Both the position numbers and the translations under genes were made by a program. A DNA stretch of 64,000 nucleotides. Origin: Cricetomys ansorgei (lineage: Eukaryota; Chordata; Mammalia; Rodentia; Nesomyidae). The DNA lies in the NCBI GenBank assembly GCA_026225945.1, contig JAMJFZ010001133.1, positions 9,382,501 through 9,446,500 on the forward strand, in the 5' to 3' direction. The notes under the pieces are model-generated. The model had not been told where the DNA came from. It worked only from the letters and a program-made list of their open reading frames with translations, and ran no database searches. Positions 1 to 11,445 of this stretch are shown in pieces; within the stretch, counting starts at the first letter, position 1, and every line of letters begins with the position of its first letter.

Positions 1-212
1 AGATTAGATTTATACCTATAAGAAGGGAGACAATGCTGGGAAGTGCGGAGTAGTTTGATGTCACGAGGCAGATTAAGCAAAGAATTATGTATAATCATCA
101 CTGGGTGCCCACAGTCACCATTCCGTCTCATGTCTTTGTGCAGGAGAGTCAAAGGTAGCCTGGATTTCAAATGAAAAGAAAAATCACCCCATGCCTGGAA
201 AGGGGCTACACT
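1..212. other. Unassigned non-coding sequence
   Basis: Mixed-composition sequence with no open frame, repeat or regulatory motif that I recognise. Confidence 0.5.
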
Positions 213-236
213 TGTCTCTGTCTCTCTGTCTCTCTG

Positions 237-270
<34 letters not shown>
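213..270. repeat. CT-rich microsatellite (TCTC/TGTCTC)n
   Basis: Imperfect pyrimidine tandem repeat mixing TCTC and TGTCTC units and ending in pure TC. No SINE body is visible next to it. Confidence 0.95.
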
Positions 271-271
<1 letters not shown>

Positions 272-1489
272 GGAAACAGCAGGAAATGAAGTAGCTCTCG
301 TTGGATAAAATACAATGATAAAATGTGGGTGAAAACAGCTATGGAGGCTGAATGCATTCACATTAATTTTATACTATGATTGATTTTGAGTTTTACCAGC
401 CAGTTGTTTAAGGTTCCAGTTTCTTAATGCTCCACTTGAGTGGAAGCACCCATGAGCACCCATAGATGCTTCCTAAAGATATTAAATATGCATATGTGTA
501 CGGCAAACAGTATACTTAGGAAGTATTTAGACTTGAGTTTTCAGGGCCTGTTCAAATAAACAGCTAAGTACTTCTAACACAACTGTGCATTAATCATCTG
601 AATAATGGAATGTTTTGATACATGTACTCTTGGTTAGTGAATATTTCAATAAATCATATATGTTTTAAAGAGAGCTATCTCACAGACTCATAATACGGGC
701 TTAACTTTATTCCAATGCATTTAATACGCACATCTTAAAATTAAATGTAAATAAAATGCAGAGTGCTTATGTGCTTTCTGTTCATAGATAATGTGAAAAC
801 ATATGCATTTGAAATGACCAGTAATGCCATGTTGGAACTGAGCAGCACTGTTAGGCTTAACAATAATGACGCATTTTAGGTCCAGTTGCTCCGAGGAAGA
901 AAATCCACGGGTGTGTTTGTGTTCCACAACAATACTGAACTTTATTAATGAACTGTGGCACAGTGGTGTGAACAAAAGTGAGGCCCACACAACTATTTTC
1001 GGACCAACTCATAATCTATCTCTAATTTCCACGGCGTAGAATCATTCAAGGTTTGAAGACCACAGTGAAGCACTCCACAGTACAAAATTTGTCCCCCGTT
1101 CTGCAGTATTTGAATGACCGCAAAAAAACGCTCCATGTATAAACAGTGTGCCATAGACACACACAATGTGTGAAAAGAAACTAACATGAAAGTGAAATGC
1201 AGCTCACCCAGGATGCTTATCTTGTTCTGTAGATCCTAATCCAAGTGAAACCGACGTTTACCATCTCTCATATGACTTCCCCCAGGAGACACACACAAAT
1301 AACATGGAGTTGTTTTGTTTTGGTTTTGGGTTTCTTTTGTTTGTGTGTGTGTTTTTTGTTTGTTTGTTTTTAGAACCATGATGACTAAATTTTGCTTAGC
1401 CCTTAGCACATAAATAGGACACTTTAAAGAGCATTTGTGACTATTTATGACTCCAGTCATTTCTTCTCCGTTATTGAAAAAAGGAATAC
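271..1489. other. Unassigned AT-rich non-coding sequence
   Basis: AT-rich sequence with no recognised element. A minus-strand frame over 721-990 is open by chance and has low-complexity, non-protein-like composition. A short GTTT-rich tract at 1325-1372 is simple sequence. Confidence 0.5.
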
Positions 1490-1490
1490 T

Positions 1491-1680
1491 TTGGGCTGCT
1501 GAGGTACCTCTGCAGTAGAAGTGCTTGCCAGGAGAGCCTAAGAATCTGAGTCCTAGCCCCATGACCAGTGTGGAAGGAGAGAACAGATCCTGCAGATTGT
1601 CCTCTGGCCTCCACATGCTTGCTGTGGGACACAAGCATCCATGCTTACATACACACACGCACACACGCAAATATATTGAA
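1491..1680 (+). mobile_element. B3-type SINE
   Basis: The tRNA-like head is degraded (gggctgctgaggtacctctg). It is followed by the B3 body signature (a gtgtggaaggagagaac stretch, then gttgwcctctggcctccac-like sequence) and a CA-rich tail. It is diverged, so transposition is old. A minus-strand open frame crossing it is an artefact. Confidence 0.75.
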
Positions 1681-2339
1681 ATTCGAGTTGTGTGAATTTA
1701 TAGAAATAGACAAAAATATGACTTGATCTACTTCCAAAGTAAGACATTTGTTAGATAATATATTTAAACGCTAATTTAAAAATTTGTTGCAACAGATATT
1801 AAAATGCTGAAAGTAAAATTAATTTCACTATAGTCACAATAAAAAGTAAACAAAAATTAGAGAGAACTAGAGGAAAGAGAAAAGACAACATTTGTCTAGA
1901 TGTAAACTCCACTTCAGAATCACGCATTCAAATACCAGAAAAGTGTAAAAGAACAATGAAATATGTGTTCCACTGTCTCAGAATCCCCCATGTCCTTGAA
2001 AGATACATTCAACTGTGCTCACAGTTCAATTCGTCTCCTTAGTATAAACTCCCAATACTTTTCACCCTATACATATTTCTCAAAAAAAATTGCACATATG
2101 CAAATATCTCAGTCAGCTCTAAGCAGGCAGAGTTGAATAAGCAGATGTCATGTGATATATGCCCAACCAAGTGCTTACTTCTCTCAACAACAACACTTCC
2201 CTGCTTAATTTAAAGCAGCAGAGTGTGGGGGTGGGTTGATGCTGTCCAAATTCACCCTTAAGAATCATCTCCTATAATTAGATTCCATTGAGATTAATCC
2301 CCACAAGACCTGAGAGAATGCAGGTAGGAGCTGAAGATG
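1681..2339. other. Unassigned AT-rich non-coding sequence
   Basis: No repeat family or gene is recognised. The part from 1740 to 1860 is especially AT-rich. Confidence 0.5.
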
Positions 2340-2550
2340 TGTTAGAACAAACCCTGGCTCAGCAGCTCCCCAGCCCTGTGACCTGGCACTCGGCTGCAAA
2401 TCTCCTCTTGATACCTCCTTCATAAAGTGAGCACCACGATACTTAATCACACAGTGTAAGAATCTTATAAGAACTAAATGAGATAATGTAGTACAAAGCA
2501 CCTCAGATGCTGCCTGCCACATAGTCAGTGTTCAGTAAGGATTATTTATC
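2340..2550 (+). mobile_element. MIR SINE
   Basis: Order of MIR landmarks: a cctgtgacctggcactcggc segment (core), an aaatgagataatg segment, then the 3' end gcctgccacatagtcagtgt, which mirrors the MIR/L2 tail. Strongly diverged, as expected for an ancient mammalian SINE. Confidence 0.65.
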
Positions 2551-2642
2551 ATATTTCTTTGCCTTTAGCTAAACTTCCATTGTACTATGCTAGTATCTGT
2601 TTCACTTTTCAGGGAAACCTCTAGAGCAAGATCATTTTTCCT

Positions 2643-2976
2643 AAGAGGCTGCAGAGATGATCCAGTGGGTAAAACTCTTACTGAGCAAGTGTGAGGCCCT
2701 GAGCTCAAGTCACATAGAAACGGGCATGGCAGCACACATCTGGGATCTCAGAGCAGATGATTAGTAAGATGAAACGGTAGGCAGAGACAAGAGCATCCTT
2801 GGAGCTTATGAGCCAGTTACCTTGGTATAAGCCTACAACACAAGGATACGCTCTCTCAAACAAAAGTGAAAGGCTAGAAATGACATTCAAGGCTTTCCTC
2901 TGCATCTACACTGATGCTGTCATATGCAAACACTCACACACATGAATGAATGAATGAATGAATGAATGAATGAATA
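2643..2976 (+). mobile_element. Composite B4-class SINE (ID_B1 type)
   Basis: It starts with a tRNA-derived head (ggctgcagagatgatccag). A B1-like middle (catggcagcacacatctggg) and a degraded 3' part follow, ending in the microsatellite tail. The head plus B1-like body arrangement points to the rodent ID_B1/B4 group. The subfamily name is tentative. Confidence 0.65.
2942..2975. repeat. (TGAA)n microsatellite
   Basis: About eight perfect TGAA units at the 3' end of the preceding composite SINE, so probably an expansion of its A-rich tail. Confidence 0.95.
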
Positions 2977-3296
2977 CACGTGTGTGTGCACACAAAGGTC
3001 ATTTCCCTCATTTCAAGAAGTCAGCAATATAGTTACATGTCCCTTCTGGGTATATAAAATATATCCTATTTTTTTTATTAAAAACAAGAACATCTGGTTA
3101 ATCTTAATGTTAACAAAGCTTGGTCATGTCTGACTTCTGCTTAATAATTTTAAAAATGCAATGTCACATTCTGTAAAAGTAATGAGTATGGGCTCATAGT
3201 TATTGCTCTTAACTATAATTATAAAATAATTCTGCTTGGCATTTTTAACCTTGGGTACATTAATTGGCCAAGTGTTAATGCTGCCACAGTTGCTTT

Positions 3297-3460
3297 TATT
3301 TTTACTGAGCTCTATGCATCAGGTAGTATATGAAGTGATTATACCATATCATGTTGTTTAACTCGTAAGAAGCCTAAATCATTTAATTAAGTACATTGAT
3401 ATCATTTTGTCACCTAACAATTATTGCTGAGGTTTAACATCCATGTAAGAGACAAAACTG
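3297..3460 (-). mobile_element. MIR SINE remnant
   Basis: Contains a diverged reverse-complement MIR 3' half: a tttttactgagctctatgca segment resembling the usual ATTTATTGAGCRCCTACTATGTG, then a catttaattaagtac segment. Recognition is by order of short matches only. Confidence 0.5.
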
Positions 3461-3709
3461 TCAGTTAGAAGATTCAAACACCTACCCTCAAACCACTCAG
3501 GAGATCATTCTCTTATCCTAGAATCTCATACAAGACATGACAAAAATCTTAATAAAATCCTTCACCACTCTAATTGCAAAAGGCACGCTGCTTCCCTCTT
3601 GTCTTGAACCTTCTACACATCAGATGAAGAGCACCTTATCATGACAGGTGGCTTTAGAAAGATGATGGCATTCAATACCCCAGATTTTAGCCTCTGCTAA
3701 CAAGCTTAC

Positions 3710-3885
3710 CTAAGCCCCTGCCTACCAGGCTCTAGCTGAGTGTCCTTAGGAGACTTGTGTGACGTCACTTTGCCTTAGACCTCAGAGCATCTGTCTCATA
3801 GGATAGTCAAGAAAGAATAAATGAGAAAGTCCGCCAAACCTTAAGAGCCTAGTTGAGTAAGGTTCTTATCATTCTGACTAACTGT
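3710..3885 (+). mobile_element. MIR SINE remnant
   Basis: Shows weak MIR order: a gctgagtgtcc/gacttgtgtgacgtcacttt core, then agcatctgtctcatagg and gaataaatgagaaag. Heavily diverged. Confidence 0.5.
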
Positions 3886-5097
3886 AGGATGATGGAACTA
3901 CAGTATTCTAAAAGGATACTTAGTAATTAGGTGAAAATAGTTGGAAGAGGACTATCTTCTTGAAAGTCCTGAAGCCTTCAGTGACATCTTAAACATTCTT
4001 TTGCAGCCCGATTACCATGGGCGAATACTCTCTGTAGTGAGAGCCAAGTTCTTCTCCAAGAAAGGCACACTCAGAACTGGGAAAAATATACAATCAAAGA
4101 AGATGGGAGCTAACACACATCAAGCTTCCTCAGTCTTCATGAGTAGAAATTACTCAAACCATGTTGTCCCTAGAGCTCTAGAGAACTGTCCATCAAGGCC
4201 TACTGCCAGGAGATCCCAAAGTCCACAGGGACATCGGCATAGCTTCTTACTGTGAAATCCTCCAAGAGCCTCAAAACTCCAGAGGACAGATTCAAACGGA
4301 AAGGATCTATATTCTTCCAAGGGCTTTTGTGTGAAATGCCAGGGTGCTGGGGCACTGTGTTGATAATTACCTCCAGAGGGGGAGACTCCTGTCCCTCAGT
4401 GGCTGGCCAGGAATGTGGATAAAAGGGTAGGATGGGATGTTGTTCTATCCAGGGGCCATTTTAGTTCCTTCAAGCCTCATAGTTTTATAAGCTCTCAATT
4501 ATAGTCTGAGACAGAAGCTTCTTATTTTGGCAGATTCATTAATATCCAATTTACAACCAGCTTCTCATACCTGAGCAGCTATACAGAGTGGTTTAATTCT
4601 AGCTTGTAAAAAATGTTTTTAAAGAAGCATTCTTTATGCTTGGATCATCTATAATTACAGTCCACAGATTTATGTTTGGACATCAGGTACAGAACGCTTT
4701 CTTAACCGCACCATTAGGTCGAGAGCCCATTATTAGCTCTGGTCTGTGCAAAGCACAACCTTGCTTTATTCCACTCTCTAATTCTCTAACCCACTCAAAT
4801 TCCTTTTTCATGCCTTGGCCAAGTATTATAGCATGTATGATGTCTACCTTTCTGTTCCCATGAGCACTCACAATATGAAGAATATGCTCCTTCTGAGAAT
4901 TTTTTTCTTCTGAAACAGTATATATTTCCTTTTGGTTATTCTTGTTTGACTAAACAATGTGTTTTTAAGGTTAACCTACTTTAAGAACATCTAATCCTTT
5001 GATCTGGGATGCATTAAGAACGGACTCTGAGTGTACTACCACCACATCTGCTCTCTTCTGACTTCTCCACAGAGGAACGTCTTCGTGTGGTGTGAAG
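3886..5097. other. Unassigned non-coding sequence
   Basis: No repeat family recognised. Plus-strand frames at 3941-4255 (104 aa) and 4636-4863 (75 aa) carry no domain motif or splice context that I can support. The block around 4600-4680 is AT-rich and repeat-free. Confidence 0.45.
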
Positions 5098-5442
5098 GGT
5101 AATCTTTAATGTTAACCTGGCTGGCATGGAAGTCACTTAGAGCCTTTCCTCTAGGCAGCTCTGTGAGGACAGTTCCACAGAGGTTTGGCTGAGGAGGGAA
5201 GACCCACTGAGTATCACAGCACCATGCCATGTGCTCTGGTCCTAGACTGAGTAAAAAGAAGGGATCAAGTGGGAAACACATTTCCTGATTGTGGCTGCAA
5301 TGCAGCCAGCCACCCCATGCTCCCATCACCACGCCTTCCCTTCATGATGGACTGTGTCCCGTCCAACCATGACCCAAAATAAACTCTTCCTTCATCAAGT
5401 TGTTGTCTGTTGTTGTGCCACACAAGGAAAAAAGTAACTGAT
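5098..5442 (+). mobile_element. MaLR-type solo LTR
   Basis: The 3' half is diagnostic of rodent MaLR LTRs: ccttcatgatggactgtgtc, a gacccaaaataaactcttcc polyadenylation region (AATAAA at 5379) and a terminal aagtaactgatacg. The 5' half (aatgttaacctggctgg) is weaker. No internal retroviral sequence flanks it. Confidence 0.7.
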
Positions 5443-6320
5443 ACGTAAGGGTGCATGTGGCCCAATCCAGGCTGCTTTTGAGAAAGAATGTTGGTACTAT
5501 TAAGTAGGTCACATGTTTGCCTGCTGAAGGGCATTTGGGGGTTCTCCACGGCAAATCAGTGGTCATGTCTTTCCATCTAACTACTAATTAGACACCATTT
5601 CCATCAGTCTACATCTTCTACTCTCAGTCATCTTCACTGAAATGTTTAGCTGCAGATAGGTTAAGATTTTCAATTCATGAAAGTTTCTTTTAAATACGAA
5701 TCAAAGAAAACTATCTGAAATATATAAACATCATTACATGCATTGAGAAATGAAGCTGTCTCAGATATAGGCAGAAGCTAAATGCATTCTGCAATCCATG
5801 TATTTGTTTCTCTGCACAGTTACGGATGAATTGGGAGATTCTTAGATGTGAACCTCCCCTAAATCTTTTCTTAATGAAGGCACAATTGACACATTTGGAG
5901 GTTATAATGTTTTGTTTTGTTTTGTTGTGGAATTCATAGTTTATACCTACAAACTGAAAAATCACCTCTTCATTGGCCCCATCATAAAAATATAACAAAA
6001 TATTACTGTGATGACTATTGTTAGATATTTAATTTATATAAATATACTGCACATAAGCCATTCTGTGTCAGAAATTCTTCCAGATTCTGGGAGTTATTCT
6101 TTTAGGGGCTCAAACTTCATTTTAATTGTAACAATTTGATTGCAAAGCATAATCTAGCATAGAAGAAAAACTCAGTCACAGTATTGTCCCACCCACCCAC
6201 CCCTAACCTGTCTATTTTGTATGGATTCCTGAATAAAGACTGCTTTCTTTATTTGTTGCATAAAGTCTAAGCCTTATTATTGAGGCTTAATACAAAACAA
6301 AACTTTATGACATTTTTACA
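5443..6320. other. Unassigned AT-rich sequence with a (TTTTG)n tract
   Basis: No gene or interspersed repeat recognised. A short TTTTG tandem lies at about 5910-5928. The 95-residue minus-strand frame (5711-5998) is low-complexity and unsupported. Confidence 0.45.
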
Positions 6321-6322
6321 TA

Positions 6323-7518
6323 CAGGAATACCTCAAAGATATCAATAAAAATGAATGTTTCAATAAACTTAGTATCAGAATAAAACAAGGCACTTGCATT
6401 TTTTGGTCTCTGAATATATATGAAAACTATATTTTCACTATACTGTATTCTATTAAGGGAGAAATTGTGTTGTGTCTCAAATGTGCATGCTTCTTTTAAA
6501 ACACCTTATTCCTACCAGATGGTAAGGGTCACCCTAACCTTCAGCAAGGCCTAACTTCTGTGCTGGTGGAGGGTCTTGGTGTTGATGATGCCTGACAGAC
6601 CAGGGAGGTAGCTGCTGAAGGCTGGAGTGGTTGTGGCAATTTCTTAAAATAAGACATCAGTGGAGTTTGCCAAAACTCTTCCTTTCATGAAAGATTTGCT
6701 GATAGCATGCAATGCTGCTAGGTACCATTAACCGACAGTAGAACTTCCATGATTTGTGTCAATCCTCTCAAATCCTGCTTCTGATTTAGAAACAGAGTTT
6801 ATATACTGTATGCTAAATCCTTTGTTGTCATTTCAATAATGTTCAACCATCTCAGGAAACAATTTCATTTGCTTATCTGAATCAATTATTCATCTAATCC
6901 AACTCTATCAAGAAATTGCAATGCATCATCACTTCCTCGGGGCTATGTTTCTAAGTCTATTTCCACCACATCTGCAGTTTTTTCCTTTACCAGAGTCCTG
7001 GACCCCTCAAGTTCTCCATAAGGGTTTCAGTCAACCTCTTCTTACTTCTATTGACACTCTGATGTCTTTCCCATGACTCACAAGTGTGCTTCACAGCACC
7101 TAAAACGTGAATGCTTTCCAGGTATTACTCAGATCCATCAGAAGAATAATTATAGCAGCCCTCACCTCACAAAATGTATTTATTAAATAATAGGAGGTAG
7201 AAGTTAAAATGGCCCCTTGATCCACTGGATATAAAATGGGTGCTTTGTTAGCAGACATGAAAACAAACATGAGTCTCATTATACATCCATCAGCGTTCTT
7301 GGGTGACCAGGTACACCATCAATGAGAAGTAATACTTTGAACAGAGTCTTTTGTTTTTCTTCTGAAAAGAAACAAGTTTTGAATACTCAATAATCCATGT
7401 CTTAATCAGATGTACTGATATCTCTAGGATTTATTGTGCTATTTATAGACCACAGAGCAAATTTAGTGTAATTCTTAAGGATGCTAGGATTTCCAGAGTG
7501 GTATGTGATCATGCATTA
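6323..7518 (-). mobile_element. Tigger1 DNA transposon remnant (Tc1/mariner, pogo group)
   Basis: The terminal repeat (caggaatacctcaaagatat) starts right after a TA at 6321-6322, the expected target site. Blocks matching Tigger1 follow in order: the subterminal ataaa-rich stretch, actatactgtattctatta, ggcaatttcttaaaataaga, a helix-turn-helix/DDE-region remnant and gggtgaccaggtacacc. On the minus strand, 6961-6981 reads KTADVVE-like residues, as in Tigger transposase. Only about half of the roughly 2.4-kb autonomous element is present; frameshifts and stops make it dead. The other half ends where the MLT1 LTR begins. Confidence 0.85.
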
Positions 7519-7838
7519 TGTATAAGAGTATCATGACCTGAGTTCTGTTCATTTAAAATTCATAACTTAAAATTCTAGTGCCCAATGTGATTGTGTTTGA
7601 AGATTACATCTCTAAGGAAGCAATTAAGGTCAAATGAGATCCTACAATTTAGACCATAATCCAAGAGCAGTAAGAAACCATCTGCAAGGCAGACAGAACA
7701 GCACCCATAGAAACCAAACCTGCTAAGGCCTTGACTTTGGACTTCCTGTCTCCAGAACTAAGAAAAAAAAAATCTGTCTCTGCTGGATATGCCCTCAGTC
7801 TACAATATTTTGTTACGGTGTACTGAGCTGACAAAACA
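7519..7838 (+). mobile_element. MLT1-type MaLR LTR
   Basis: MLT1 landmarks in order: a taaaattctagtgcccaatg segment, the purine-rich middle, ccttgactttggacttcctg, ctccagaactaagaaa, then tacaatattttgttacggtg and a gagctgacaaaaca end. The LTR starts TG and ends CA. It abuts the broken end of the Tigger1 remnant. The 5-bp flanks do not form an obvious duplication. Confidence 0.85.
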
Positions 7839-7869
7839 GAGAAATGGGAGAAAAGTTGAAATCAGATTT

Positions 7870-8470
7870 ACAAACCGTATTCTACCAATTTTATTTATTT
7901 TTGCTTACTCTGAGGCTTCTAAATTCAGCCCATTTGGGTGATGCATATGGAAATTCCCCATTATGATTGCGTATTTGTCAGGGTTTGCTTGTATTTCTAA
8001 TGGCTTTGTTGAATTTATTTAAATACTCTGATGTTCAGTGCACACAGCTTTATAATTCACTCATAAATTTTGCCTCCCATAATTGCATAATATTCCTATT
8101 TATTCTGTTAATGTGTTTATTTCATTTAGTGATTTTCCTTTCAGTTCCATTAATTATGGTATAATATTAATACTGCCAACTACTGTTTTCTATTTGTTTC
8201 TCTTTGCCCAACTTGCATATGTTGACTTTTTTAACCTTATTTTTAAGTGGTTCTTGAATATTTATGTACATATACATATACATATACATACTGGCTTTTT
8301 GACCATATACAAATATTTTTAGCATTTACATAAAGAATACAATCTTTTTATACATCATTGGATAAGTTTTCTTTTTTCCATAATGTTATATATTTATGTT
8401 ATAGATTTATTGTTGCCTACATCCCATGCTCTGCTTTGGGATTTGTCTATTGAGATTAGTGTTTATCATT
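7870..8470 (-). mobile_element. Old L1 ORF2 fragment, antisense
   Basis: Read on the plus strand it resembles reverse-complement L1 ORF2: ccccattatgattgcgtatt, then a ctgttttctatttgtttctc segment in the order seen in L1 reverse-transcriptase sequence. Heavily diverged. The leucine- and phenylalanine-rich plus-strand frames at 7967-8322 are the usual antisense shadow of L1. Confidence 0.6.
8268..8291. repeat. (TACATA)n microsatellite
   Basis: Four hexamer units, perfect or nearly so, within the L1-like block. Confidence 0.9.
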
Positions 8471-8659
8471 CTCTATCTTTTTATGTGGACATATTTCTGA
8501 CTCTATTTCAAGCATGGCATTCATCACCTCCACTGAGATGCTATTTACGCCAGTTGCTTTCCAACCTAAGACAATTAGATGAGGTCCTTCCTTTGGCTTC
8601 CATCTTTTCCAACTAGATGAAGCATTTAGATTTATTTTAGTTAATTCTTATTGCATTCA

Positions 8660-9003
8660 TGACTTTCCCTTTTGCAGTGACAGGATGCCTGCAAAGGCCA
8701 GTTAAGGAAAAGGATTTGTTTTATCTTGCAGACACGCTGTCCAGTGGGGTAAGGAAGGCACTGTGGCAGCAGGAAGCAGCTGGCCACACTGCATCCACAG
8801 CCAGGCAGCAAGAAGACAGCAGCGTCTGCTGCTCAGCTGGCTGGCTCCTTCTGTCTTCAGTCTGGAACCGCAATCCATGCGGTTCGTGCCATCCACACTC
8901 AGGGAGGGTCTTTCCACCTCAATTAAACTTCCTCAGAAATGCCCTTGATGACCTGTCTCCAACTGTCTCCAAATTCCAAATGTAGTCAAATTAACAACCA
9001 CAA
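8660..9003 (-). mobile_element. MaLR-type LTR, antisense
   Basis: Typical reverse-complement MT/ORR1-class order: gcagcaggaagcagctggcc, cactgcatccacagccaggc, tctgctgctcagctggctgg, then gggagggtctttccacctca and the aattaaacttcctcagaaat region. Overlapping frames on both strands (8659-8985 and others) come from this element. Confidence 0.75.
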
Positions 9004-9639
9004 CCAATACTTCATCTATCAATACCCTCCACAAGAAGTCCCTAAGATTTTCTCTGACAATTTAATATTAGGATTCCAGACAACTATTGGTCCCACTACA
9101 ACACAATTCTTTATTAATTTTTGTTTCATACTTCTGTGGCCTTTTTTGAGTTATTCTGCCATTAAATTTAACTACAGATGTCGGATATCTTTGGTCTCGC
9201 TGGCTGCCACTTGCCTCTTCACTTGCCTTTTCGTTCGCCTCTTCATTCTCTACATTAGAATTGCATTTTTGCTTAATTTGTCATCCGGTAGTTTTCATCC
9301 TGGACTCTTTTTCTAATAGGATAAGTAGAGAACACACTTCTTAACCCCCATTCCAACATATAAAAAGAGATTTCTTTCATGTTGTGAAGTAAATGCCAGT
9401 CCTTGGGTATCAGCCTCTTTCCTTCATCAGTATCATGGTTTTAGCATCCACTTTGCCAATGAATAAACCGTTAACCCAGGACTCTGTGCTGCAGTGGCAT
9501 GAAGATCATTGGTGTGTGTAGGCACAATGGTAGTTATTCTTATTCTTTCCTTATTTCAGAACTAGTTTTTTTCTTTCTTTTGGGAGATTGGGAAATTTTT
9601 TTTTCTTTAAAAAGAACTCTGACACATAACTCCTGTTGA
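9004..9639. other. Unassigned, T-rich non-coding sequence
   Basis: A 125-residue plus-strand frame (8939-9316) is rich in Phe, Leu and Ile and looks like an antisense LINE shadow. I cannot assign a family. It may belong to the surrounding L1 remnants. Confidence 0.4.
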
Positions 9640-9880
9640 TATTTACGAGGTTCAATATAATATCTGAATTCGTATGTACCTTGGATAATAATCAGATTGA
9701 GATAATTATCCTATTACATTCAAGTTATTATTTTCTTAAGATGAATGCATTAAATCCCTCATTTCTATTTCCAGATATGTAATACATTACTGTCCATTGT
9801 ATTCACCCCGCTGTAGCACATAATACAGGAATACATTCTTCCTATTAAGCAATAATATGATACCTGCTGAGTTCAGGAAT
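9640..9880 (-). mobile_element. Old L1M 3'-UTR fragment, antisense
   Basis: The segment gtaatacattactgtccatt, then ccccgctgtagcacataata and ttcttcctattaag, follows the order of reverse-complement L1M 3' UTRs. Strong divergence keeps the call moderate. Confidence 0.5.
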
Positions 9881-10281
9881 ATTCTCAGGGCTTGGGGTAA
9901 CAGATTCATATTTACTTTTTTGAGCTCCTTGCAGACTCTGCAGTCAATCTTTTGTCAGATCAGGGAAATTTTAATCTTTTGTTTGTCTCTCTTGTATCTT
10001 TTATTTCCCCACTGCTGCTCTATAATTTGCTTGTTATAAAAAGCGAAATGTGTGAACCAAGTCTGTTGTATTTTTGGTCGTGGTTCCCATTCCTTTTGGT
10101 TTTGTGTGCTACCAAGATTGTTTCAGCTACCTTATCCTTCAGATTAGCCAATTTTCCTTTCAATATATCTAACACATTTGAGACTGGGAAACAACGGCTT
10201 TTTATTTTCCTTAGAGGAAATGTGTGTTTTCATTAGGTCAATTTTTATTTTTAAGATAAATTCATTAGTGGTGAGAATATA
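9881..10281. other. Unassigned T-rich sequence
   Basis: Possibly more L1-derived sequence, but no firm match. Open frames here are AT-driven. Confidence 0.4.
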
Positions 10282-10463
10282 TACTGCCTCTGCTGAGGAC
10301 CCAAACCTGGTTCCCATCACCATGTCAAGCAGCTCATTGCTGCCTGCATCTCTAGGTCCAGAGGACCTGACAACTCACATCTTCAGGGCACCCATACTCA
10401 CAAGGACAACCCCACGCAGAGAAGCATGTATGTATACGTAATTAAAATAGTAAAAAACAAAAC
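10282..10463 (+). mobile_element. B2/B3-class SINE, 5'-truncated
   Basis: The tRNA A-box part is missing. The B box and body remain (gaggacccaaacctggttcc, cagcagctcattgctgcctg-like, agaggacctgacaactcac), with an A-rich tail. Confidence 0.65.
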
Positions 10464-10985
10464 ATTGTTCAATGCTTAAATTGGGTTAAATATATCCATC
10501 TCTTCAAACATTGTCATTTCTTTGTGTTGAAAACATTCAAAAAATCATCTCTCTTAGTTTTATAAAATATATAGCACATAACTGTTATCTACAGTTTAAG
10601 AGGACTCAGTGAAAAGATGCACAGTCTAAAATTACTTAAAGAAGACCAGAAAGGAATGAAGAGAATACCTGAGAAGTGAGGCTTCTTGGGTAGAGCTAGC
10701 CCACGACTGAGGAATACCCACCACGTTCCAAGAGCAGCAAAATGGGAAAGTGTGGGATGAAGAAGAACCATGGGGAACAGAGCAGATACTCCACATCTCA
10801 TAGTCACTGACGCCTTCAACATCGCTGAGTGAAATGGGGAGCTACTGTAGAGATCTGAGTGATGAGTGACCTCCAATCAAGTGTAAATTAATCACTGCTA
10901 TGAAGAGAATCAGTGGAAGAGGGGAAGGATTGAACCATTGAAACGCTACAGAATAATACAGATGAGAAATTAGGGTGATCAGGAT

Positions 10986-11112
10986 GATAACACTGGGTAT
11001 AGCTCAATAGTAGAGTTCATGCTTAGCAAGATAACACTGGGCATGATAGCAGCGTTCATGTTTAGCAAGCACAGGGAACTGGGTTCAATCCTCAGGGGAA
11101 AAGATATAATAG
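10986..11112 (+). mobile_element. ID-like SINE with duplicated head
   Basis: The tRNA-derived sequence (gggtatagctcaatagtaga, then ggttcaatcctcagggg, the B-box region) is inserted in the L2. Its 5' part occurs twice in tandem: 10986-11029 and 11030-11068, each starting gataacactggg and ending tttagcaa or cttagcaa. Confidence 0.75.
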
Positions 11113-11266
11113 ATCGATCAGCTGACACCAGAGGAGGTTATGGAAAGTAGTCAGATTTTAAACATATGCTGCAGGTAGAGGATTTGATTAACTGTAAAAC
11201 AGAAAAATCATGAATGGTTTCAAAGAATGAAGCTGATGGGAGACTGAATACAAAAAGACCTGCTGT

Positions 11267-11445
11267 AACCAGACCTTGGAATAGCTGAGAAAGAATATAA
11301 TCTAATCCACAAATTTAAAAAAAAATGAAATTAAAGAGGAGTATAACTATTCAGCTAGGGTTGTGAGGACAGAGGAGGGTATGAGCCCAGTGACTGGTAC
11401 TACATTAATATGCTGTTTGCTGTGTTTGACTTAGAAATACAATGA
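11267..11445 (+). repeat. Direct repeat, copy 1 (179 bp)
   Basis: Matches 11954-12125 almost end to end: cttggaatagctgagaaa, ataatctaatccaca, cagaggagggtatgagccc, actggtac and aatacaatga all recur in order. Copies are about 85% alike by eye. It interrupts the L2 alignment. Confidence 0.85.

Noticed and set aside
1236..1670. 144-residue minus-strand frame
   Set aside because: Half is the antisense of a B3 SINE with CA tail and the rest is simple GTTT sequence.
2942..2975. CRISPR-like direct repeats in tetranucleotide and CA tracts
   Set aside because: No spacer-repeat architecture; these are mammalian microsatellites in SINE tails.
8939..9316. 125-residue plus-strand hydrophobic frame as a membrane protein
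   Set aside because: Starts in an antisense LTR and continues in T-rich sequence, where Phe/Leu/Ile codons are expected by composition.
10990..11110. Possible tRNA gene (A- and B-box-like motifs)
   Set aside because: The sequence is an ID-like SINE head with a duplication and no cloverleaf; same for other ID-like fragments at 17095, 25255, 28494 and 53562.
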